Shown here: positions 57,135-64,000 of the stretch, piece by piece
Layout of the letters: every line of letters begins with the position of its first letter
Numbering within the stretch: position 1 is the first letter of the stretch
From: Cristatella mucedo
Lineage: Eukaryota; Bryozoa; Phylactolaemata; Cristatellidae
DNA length: 64,000 nucleotides
NCBI GenBank assembly: GCA_009760855.2
Contig: WPIO01000042.1
Span: forward strand, 1,643,001 to 1,707,000
Reading direction: 5' to 3'
Notes under the pieces: model-generated
Seen by the model: the letters and a program-made list of their open reading frames with translations, nothing else
Database searches by the model: none
What the model was told of the DNA's origin: nothing
Translations under genes and position numbers: made by a program

Positions 57135-58095
57135 TTTCCATAATAGGCAATCAAGACCGAAGTTTTGCTATGCCAATTGATAGACTAGTAGTTGTATCGC
57201 AGTTCGTAAATGCGGTGCAGACCGGGCCATCAGAGACCACTGCATGAGACCGGGAATGAGCTATAGAGTGAAATTTAGTTGGTAAACCCCGAACACTGTT
57301 TGCTGTAACATGAAATCGAAACCCCAGTGGCTCGCTGCTTATTGTCGAAATTGCAGCTGCATTGCATTTGGGATATGTAGCGAGGCCGGCTGGTCCGGCC
57401 ATCGGAGGCCATAGTATGAGAAACCCCATGTGCTATACTATCAAATTTAACTGGTAAACCCGGAATACTGTCTTCTATAATGTAAAGGAAAATCGAAGCT
57501 GTCTGGTGCATATCGTGTAAATGGCAGCCAAATGTCGCAGTTCTATCGTCTAGGGAGGCTGGCTGACCCAGGCTATTGGAGCCCATAGCATAACAATGCA
57601 CCGTCGCCTGAAATGAGCTAGGTTAACATGGATACGGTTCTCTAGAATTTGAAATTAAAACTGCCTTTATACGAAACATTTTGTGGAAATGGCATTGAGT
57701 CGCAATTAGTAATACTAATAATAATATTACTAATTAGGGCTGGTATTTGGTCCGGGCCATCGGAGGCTATAGCCTGGTAACGAGCAAGTGAAATATCACG
57801 AAATTCGGTGGGGTAAACTTGGCACACCGCTCTTTATAACTTGGAATCAAAACCGAAGTTTCGCGAATTTTTTTTAAATGGCAGCTTTATCGCCTTTAGA
57901 ATGTGTAAATATTCTGGCCGACCCTGGTCGTTTGAGGTCATAGCACGAGGATGCACAATCCCAATTTCATGAAATAAGTGGGTTAACTCGTACCACCTTT
58001 CTGGGCAATTCGGAATCGAAACCGTAGTGTTCCGTTGTTTATTGTGGAAATGGCAGCTGTGTCGCAGTGTGTGACCGAATGTTTTTACTCGCGTC
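57135..58095 (-). repeat. Inverted half of the array, about six units
   Basis: The same unit appears on the minus strand. Anchors (AAATGGCAGCTGTGTCGCAG-type on +) lie near 57188, 57352, 57520, 57691, 57876 and 58039, together with GGTAAACCCG and GGGCCATCGGAGGC-type blocks. One unit carries an extra 32-bp AT palindrome. Confidence 0.85.
57704..57735. repeat. AT-rich palindrome inside one array unit
   Basis: AATTAGTAATA with TATTACTAATT as arms. Neighbouring units lack it, so it is an insertion or local expansion. Confidence 0.8.
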
Positions 58096-58319
58096 CTCAG
58101 CAACTTACCTCGGAACAGTCTTAGTGTGAGATTACCTTCAATGAGTAGTACACAACCTGAGCGTCTAATTAAAAAATAGGCTAATTAGGCTCAAATTAGA
58201 CTAAAAATTAGGCTAATTATTGTTTCTATATAATTATACCATTTCAAAAACGATTAAAATTTGGTATAGACGGTAGCTGGTTGTGAGTTGTGGTATGTAT
58301 TTTCTCTAATAAAATACTC

Positions 58320-58430
58320 TAATGAATTATTAACCATTCGATCGTGTTTTCTTTGCAACAAATGTAAAGTGCCTGGAAAGAGATTGAGTTCCCTGAGGGT
58401 GCTTTATCAAGTGTATTATTATTGTTATTC
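58320..58430 (+). mobile_element. LINE-A 3' end
   Basis: AACCATTCGATCGTGTTTTC, AACAAATGTAAAGTGCCTGG, AAAGAGATTGAGTTCCCTGA and an ATT tail. Confidence 0.85.
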
Positions 58431-58519
58431 CTTAAAATAAGACTGCTTTTGTCGGCAAGCTTTTGTGCTGTTCGCTTTTGACGAGTCCAACCCCCCTCCC
58501 CGGAGCACACATAATAAAG

Positions 58520-59415
58520 TCACGTGCGTTTGCATGCGGTCGCATCCCTCAGCATCGACGATCGTATCAAGTCGTATTCGTCGTGCAGTACCGAGGTGCT
58601 ACTTTAATCCTGCAGCTGGTCCAGATGACATGACTGACGAATCATCCACATGATTAGGAAACCTAGAATCCCGGGAGGTTGCCATTTTTCACGGCCGCGA
58701 TTGCACTGTCGGTCGGCGACCACACTGACCGAGCGATGCCACCGTGTGTTGCCTCAGGGCTGCGTTTCCTCGCTGCCAAGAGCCCGGTGATTGGACACGG
58801 CTGCCTCTTGCTGAGGCAGCCGATAGCAATGGGAATGCGAATTTATCGGGCATCAAAATTAACCTCTTCTGGGCTCTTGTCTGGTCTTTGTCGTTGCACC
58901 TGGCCATCAGCTCAGCAAAGATCGCGGCTTGCCAAAAATAGCCGGAGAGCAGTCATCTTTACCATCCTCGTCTGCGAGGTGGCCGAAGACTCCCAGTGGC
59001 CTTCATCTGGTCTCTGGCAGCTAGCTGCAAAGCCTGCTCGCGGCTGCTGGACTTGGCGGCGCCCCTCCCCCTTAACGGAACGGCGAGAGCCTTGCCGCCT
59101 CGCTAAGACCTGGCCTCTGGTCGACTGGTCTTGTGTTTGAGCCGAAAAATGGATGCCGTAAGCAAACGCTGACAGATCGCGGAGAAGTGCTCACAGGAGG
59201 AATTGCCCACAGAAGGAAGTGCCAAAGTTTCGGAATGTTGTGCAATGACCCCTGGAACGCTTTGGTTTGTGTCGCATGAGGGGGGCCGGGCGTTCTTATT
59301 AAGTTGTCGGGTGATGGCAAAGCGTGACGGCCCCTGGTTCGATGCAAGGCGACCGAGCCTCGGTGATAGAGCCTCTCGCGTGGCTACGACAGTAATTTCG
59401 ATTGCTATGCAGTTG
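58520..59415 (+). repeat. Duplicated block, copy 1
   Basis: It matches 60160-61508 in the same order: TGCATGCGGTCGCATCCCTC, GGGAGGTTGCCATTTTTCAC, GCAATGGGAATGCGAATTTA, CTTTGTCGTTGCACCTGGCC, GAGCCGAAAAATGGATGCCG, AGGAATTGCCCACAGAAGGA. Open frames exist in both copies but are not shared between them, so it looks non-coding. Confidence 0.9.
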
Positions 59416-59934
59416 ACCGTATTTTATGAATAAGGCCTATGTGTGTGAAAAGGACTCCCTGATTCTGTGACTGGCAGTTTAGGCGCATCCGACAGTGATG
59501 ATGTTGGACTCTGTAGACCAGTTTCCCCGATCGATTGTATTATATTTCGTTCTTTTCTGGCTCTACTGTAAGCCGTAGATCCAATAGAGGTGTTCCTGCT
59601 CGACCGTTTCACACGGCCAGTCAACGCCGAGCTTGCTGTGATTATATCTAATGAGCGGCTCACTGGCAGCAGGCAAATATAGCTCAGCCGGCTGCATGGC
59701 AGAAGGTAACCCAACACAAAGCAGTAAGCATTTAGATTTTCCTGGGCACATAATTTCTTATGCCTTACGGTCAGTCAACAAGCAGATAAGCTTTAAACAG
59801 GACTTGGATGTATCGGTTTCTGTATATGATACTCGCAAGAACTTTGACTTTCGGCGAAGAGTTATGCAATGGACAAGAAGCCTAGTAGCTAACGTGCTGT
59901 CGGGAGGTAAGAGTGGATTGCCAGGGCTACGTTG
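59416..59934. other. Unique spacer between the duplicated blocks
   Basis: Nothing recognised; the + frame 59651-60007 is open but runs into LINE-A sequence. Confidence 0.35.
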
Positions 59935-60035
59935 TACCATGCATGCTAGCACTGTGCATGTTATCACTAACCGCATTGATATGCCTCCACTACAACAACA
60001 TATGTAAAGCACCTGGAATTAGTGTATTATTATTA
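59935..60035 (+). mobile_element. LINE-A 3' end, shortened
   Basis: ATGCATGCTAGCACTGTGCA, TTATCACTAACCGCATTGAT, AAAGCACCTGGAATTAGTG and ATT tail. The middle of the terminal block is deleted. Confidence 0.75.
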
Positions 60036-61508
60036 TTAATATTAGGCTAATACTGGCGAGGTTTAGCTTTTGCGTGTACCAGCTATGAGCTTCCAGATGC
60101 TCAGTTGCAAGCTGTGCGTGTGTGTGAATACTGCCGTGCGTGCACACACGCCAGTGCACACACCAAAGTCATGTATGCTTGCATGCAGTCACATCCCTCG
60201 GCGTCGACGATTGTAGCAGATCTCATTTGTTCTTCGGAACCAAGGTGTTTCTTTAGCCCCACTGACGATCCAGATGACATGACTGATGATCCATCCGGAT
60301 GACTAGGAAGCCTAGAATCACGGGAGGTTGCCATTTTTCACAGCCATGATTGCACTGTCGGTCGGCGACCACTCTTACCAGCCGATGTCATCGTTTTTTG
60401 CCGACGGGCTATGTTTCCTCCGTTGCCAAGAGCCTGATGATTAGGCCCAGCGGCCTCTTGCTGAGACAGCTGATTGCAATGGGAATGCGAATTTATAGGG
60501 CATCATATCAGAATTAACCTTGTCTCGGTTCTTCGGCTGCTGTCAGCTCAATCAGATGGTGGTGATGGTGGTGATAAATCAGCCTACAGGCAGCTAGCTA
60601 CCTAAGTGACCCAGGAGGGCGGGACAAAGAAAGCGTCTTTCGGTCGTGCAATCTCCAGAGAATGTCCGTCCGTGGCCTTTGTTAGCCACTCGGGCAGCAG
60701 CAGCAGCATACGGGAGGGCATCAGCGATCGGATACGGCCCTGCCGAAGCCGATCGTCATCGGTCACCAGAGAGAGCAGATCGAGGAGCAGGAGACAGCCA
60801 GCCGGGTAGGCTGGCTTTATTCTCTAATCTTGTCTGTAATCCGCCTATCTGCCTCCTCCGAAGCCGGCCGGAGTAGTCGAATCCAGCTGCAGCTGTCAGT
60901 GGCTGTCATCGCTTAGAGACTCTCCTGGTGAGCGACTGCTGCCGGGCCTTTGTCGTTGCACCTGGCCTTCAGCTTAGTGTGCTGCCAACGCCCTGCCCAC
61001 CCACGAAGACTGCTCAAAAATAGCCGGAGAGCAGTTGATCTTTTTTTTAACATCCTCGTTTGCACGGTAGCCGAATACCCCCAGTGGCCTTCATCCGGTC
61101 TCTGGCAGCTGGTGGCAGTAAAGCCTGCCGGCTGCTGCTACGCATTGCTTGCGGTGTCCACACCCCCCCCCCCCAATGGAATGGCGAGTACCTTGTCGCC
61201 GAGCAAAGACCCGGCCTCTGGTCGACTGGTCTTGTGTTTGAGCCGAAAAATGGATGCCGTAAGCAAACGCTGAGAGATCACGGAGAAGTGCTCACAGGAG
61301 GAATTGCCCACAGAAGGAAGTGCCAAAGTTTCGGAATTTTGTGCAATGACCCCTGCGAACGCTTTGGTTTGTGTCGCAAGAGGCACCGGGCTTTCTTATA
61401 AAGTTATCGAGTGATGGCAAAGTGTGGCGGCCACTGGTGCGATGCCAGGCGAAAGAGCCTTGCTGCTTCGTGTGGCTACGACAGTAACTGCGATTGCTGT
61501 GTAGTCGA
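60036..61508 (+). repeat. Duplicated block, copy 2, with about 410-bp insertion
   Basis: The segment to 60165 matches 54946-55140, and 60160-61508 matches copy 1. Between about 60540 and 60945 it carries sequence absent from copy 1 (GGTGGTGATGGTGGTGATAA and CAG/GATC-rich text) and then resumes with CCTTTGTCGTTGCACCTGGC. Confidence 0.88.
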
Positions 61509-61569
61509 CGGGTATGGCGGTGCCAGAACTTCCTACGTGTGTACACGTAGGGTCAAGTGCTTGCTCTTT

Positions 61570-61692
61570 GCTACCCACAGTGTGTCGTGGTTTCGAGCCC
61601 TGCTGTGTGTGATTCAGTATTGCCCACTGTAAGCAGTGGCGACAGCCGTTAAGGCTTCTCTGCCGTATAAAAGAGGCTGTTGCATCAGCTAT
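61570..61692 (+). mobile_element. SINE-1, B box to 3' end
   Basis: CGTGGTTTCGAGCCCTGC is the B-box region; CCACTGTAAGCAGTGG is the hairpin; AAAAGAGGCTGTTGCATCAG the end. The A-box part is absent. Confidence 0.8.
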
Positions 61693-61769
61693 CACCTTTA
61701 GCTTTTCTTAGCTTCTGAGCTTCCCTCCTCGTGCGAAGCTTAACTTATTTGACATAAATTATGATATTT

Positions 61770-62045
61770 GCATTACAACCGTCTTAGGGAGCTTAAACTA
61801 CCTCTGGGCACTTGACATTTGCAGTTTAGGAGCCGTGTCCTGCGATTAGTGATACCGTGCTCAATGTCAGCATAGGTAATCGCGTTGGGAACAATACGTA
61901 GATGCTGGGCAAAAGGAGTGAGAATAAATGCGCTTTTAGCTTCCTTGTACATGTCGTCAATGCGGGCAATGTCGGTTAGTCAGTCAGTGGTGAGTTCTAG
62001 GATTTGGGCGTACATACGAAATGCAGGCGTGATCTATAAACGATT
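61770..62045 (-). mobile_element. Degenerate LINE-A 3' fragment, minus strand
   Basis: On the minus strand an AAGTGCCCAGAGGTAGTTTA-type terminus, then a 3' UTR remnant and a coding remnant with the LGPKS and LT-rich blocks (about 61960-62030). Confidence 0.6.
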
Positions 62046-62433
62046 AGGGGCCGGAGTCAAAGGGCCATACAAGTAGATGCAGCAAGAAGCCCGAGGAGCA
62101 AGGACTCTTGGTGAGGGGCTGAACTGCAACCCTCTCAGATCAGGCTGCTGAAGGGGTGAGTCTGGGCTGCCCCGACCAACTTGCAGCCATTTAAGCTTCC
62201 CCCTCCCATTTGCCAAACCTAGTCCCTGGCCCGGCAGTCGTTTAAAGGATTTCGCGTGCGCTCTTGCAGAGGCTAGCTTCGGCAGCAAGACTGCGGCTCG
62301 CAAGGTCAAGGCTTGTATCGGTAGAGAATCGACGGTATGCTTCCTAGCCGTAGAAGGATTATGGGCTGCTACTTACTACTGATGCCTGCCTCTACCTGCT
62401 GCTGCTGCGACTGTAGGTGCTATTTGCCACTTT

Positions 62434-62435
<2 letters not shown>
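62046..62435. other. End of intron 7, unique
   Basis: Nothing recognised before the CT tract. Confidence 0.3.

Positions 62436-62530
<95 letters not shown>
62436..62530. repeat. (CT)n microsatellite just upstream of exon 8
   Basis: About 94 bp of pure CT ending in CAG. It lies 25 bp before the chosen exon 8 acceptor and can act as its pyrimidine tract. Confidence 0.97.
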
Positions 62531-62532
<2 letters not shown>

Positions 62533-62554
62533 GGCATATCTCGTCTGCTTACAG

Positions 62555-62827
62555 TGCTGCTAACGTCGGTGGTCGTCGGCCTCTATCTTTCGGTGCAAAT
62601 GTGCAGCTTCCGGCAGCACAGCACCATGTCGAGTTCGTCTACAAGCGCGAGCTGGCCGTCGAGCAAGCAGCCGATTCCGGAGCCGAGTCGTCGGCCGACG
62701 ATGTAGAGAGCAGTGGCTCCGAGGCATCGTCGTCGGGTGACGAGCGAGGGCCGAGAGGCGGCCGCCGGCATGGCGGGGCGACCGCAGCTGCAGCCCCCGA
62801 GTCGTGGCGATGGCGCTGCGCCCTCGT
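62555..62827 (+). CDS. Candidate WD40 gene exon 8: acidic serine-rich linker
   Basis: With acceptor GCTTACAG|T and donor CTCGT|GTGAGT it encodes residues about 465-555: AANVGGRRPLSFGANVQLPA, HHVEFVYKRELAVEQ, then a stretch rich in S, D, E and G (SSADDVESSGSEASSSGDER) and a basic GGRR patch. The phase fits exon 7 on the left and exon 9 on the right. The composition resembles disordered regions with phosphorylation sites. An alternative acceptor directly at the end of the CT tract would break the phase with exon 7. It could also belong to a different gene whose earlier exons I missed. Confidence 0.6.
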
Positions 62828-63358
62828 GTGAGTGCCTTGCCTTCGGCACTCACGTTTACGTAATGCTGCAGCTGAGAGGCTTGCAGACGTTTCGTTGTTG
62901 TGCTACACGACGAGATTGTTTAGTGGGCAGCTGATGCTGTTATATTGAAGCGCTCGCCGTTCGTAGCTTTGGTGCAATGTTTTCAATGGCGACTAGTCTG
63001 CAGCAGCCTGCTTCTTTGAATTGGAGCTGCTTGCTAGCGAATCGCAATTTCAGCAGCCGAAGCTGCCGAGGTCGCTCTCCCGTCCTTGACTGTGGAAGTC
63101 AAGTTTCGTGGTAATGTTGGACCGAATCACTATCGCAGTAATGAGGCTTGCGTGTGTTCGACTTTCGCTCGTGATGCGTCTTCAGTAGACAGTACACAGA
63201 GCTGGCTGACCTCAATATATATTTATTTATAAGCTCTTTGGTGTATTCCTAGGCTCCGGTACAGTCCAGCTGGCCACGTGCTTGCACGTGCTTTCAAGCG
63301 ATTCGGGTACGGCATCGCCTATCAACAGTTTGCTACCAAAAGTTCGAGAGACAGACAG

Positions 63359-63360
<2 letters not shown>
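62828..63360. other. Intron 8 unique part
   Basis: Nothing recognised. Confidence 0.3.

Positions 63361-63433
<73 letters not shown>
63361..63433. repeat. (GA)n microsatellite
   Basis: A pure GA tract of about 73 bp in intron 8. It is the opposite strand composition to the CT tract 900 bp upstream. Confidence 0.97.
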
Positions 63434-63436
<3 letters not shown>

Positions 63437-63956
63437 AGCCAGCAGCAAAAACTGTGGAAGCAGGGAGATGAGAGCCAAGTCTCGTGCAAGCAGTCGCTGG
63501 CAGAGCGACGGCCCTGAATATGACAGGTCAATCGAATACAATAGTCAAAAGTAAAGTCGTATGCTTATAGGCATCGAAGGGACATGAAGACATTCTCAGA
63601 TCGCTCGACTTGGAAAATAGCAGGCGTTTATTCACCAGTATCCAAAGCTATCTTCGACGGAGCAGAACTGCACGAGTGATAAGCGAAACACATGAGATGC
63701 TGGGCGATGCTGGTGGCTGGACCAGTGAGCAGACGCATTAGCCCAGCTTCGAGATGCCTTGTGCGAGCAGTGTGCCTCCTCGTAATGTCACGTGATGCTG
63801 TCCAGCCGTTGGCTGAGCAGCAGCCTCGGAGTGCAGGCAAAGCCAGCTCAGCCAGTTTCTTGTCCTTGTCTAGGAATCCAGCGGCTTGCTGGCGGATGCC
63901 TGACCTACTGGGCAAGCCACTGCATGCCGCTAGGACTAAACTGTTGTTTTTCTTAG
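63434..63956. other. End of intron 8
   Basis: A minus-strand frame of 95 codons (63628-63915) is followed on the minus strand by an AATAAA (about 63630). That might be a fragment of a retroelement or of an antisense 3' end, but nothing else supports it. Confidence 0.25.
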
Positions 63957-64000
63957 CTCACTCGCCAAGGTCGGCAAACATGCTGCGGCTGTGGCCGCGT
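63957..64000 (+). CDS. Candidate WD40 gene exon 9, cut by window end
   Basis: After a strong acceptor (GTTGTTTTTCTTAG) the first base completes the valine codon of exon 8 and the text continues SLAKVGKHAAAVAA to the window end. It is short, but open and in phase. Confidence 0.55.

Noticed and set aside
63628-63915. Possible solo LTR or antisense 3' end with AATAAA on the minus strand
   Set aside because: No TG...CA ends, no target duplication, and no second copy in the window. AATAAA alone is not informative.

Overview
The window is animal nuclear DNA, most likely from an invertebrate, and reads mainly as the inside of one very intron-rich gene. The signs are spliced WD40-coding exons with GT-AG borders, introns of up to about 15 kb, many 5'-truncated copies of two CR1/L2-type non-LTR retrotransposons (called LINE-A and LINE-B here), tRNA-derived SINEs, hAT-like and pogo-like DNA transposon pieces, and very long (CT)n, (TA)n and (GT)n tracts. 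I see no bacterial operons, CRISPR array or rRNA. The species cannot be named from the sequence; a flatworm or mollusc is only a guess.

Gene. Nine + strand segments at 1707-2029, 13754-13912, 26215-26342, 40384-40562, 40708-41020, 41472-41600, 47375-47537, 62555-62827 and 63957-64000 (running off the end) join with matching codon phase at every junction. They give an open product of about 570 residues: a charged N-terminus ending in a basic PKKR, a seven-bladed WD40-like propeller (about residues 120-460), and an acidic, serine-rich C-terminal part. The six central segments are strong. The first segment and the last two are weaker. I cannot name the orthologue.

Layout. 0-2 kb: LINE-A pair, (TA)n, exon 1. 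2-13.7 kb: intron with LINE and SINE fragments, a perfect 40-bp-arm hairpin at 5.9 kb, a decayed tRNA-Ala unit beside (CT)n at 11.5 kb and the longest LINE-A copy (reverse transcriptase, 11.7-13.4 kb). 13.75-26.3 kb: WD40 exons 2 and 3, with a 21-bp minisatellite and LINE-B copies between them. 26.3-40.4 kb: repeat-rich intron with a pogo-like MITE (29.6 kb) and a 187-bp SPIN-like hAT element (34.2 kb). 40.4-47.5 kb: four WD40 exons. 47.5-62.5 kb: a long intron with LINE-A endonuclease and RT fragments (51.2-54.9 kb), a 1.9-kb inverted array of about 170-bp units (56.2-58.1 kb) and a duplicated block (58.5-59.4 and 60.2-61.5 kb). 62.5-64 kb: the last two exons.

How the parts relate. One SINE family (SINE-2) ends in the same 3' sequence as LINE-A, which suggests that LINE-A supplies its mobilisation. 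A second family (SINE-1) has a conserved double hairpin instead. The most unusual items are the SPIN-like element, a family known for horizontal transfer; the inverted 170-bp array; several perfect palindromes, one abutting a SINE and one inside a coding exon; and the LINE-tail-linked duplications between 54.9 and 61.5 kb. All matches to named families come from memory and reading, not from a search.
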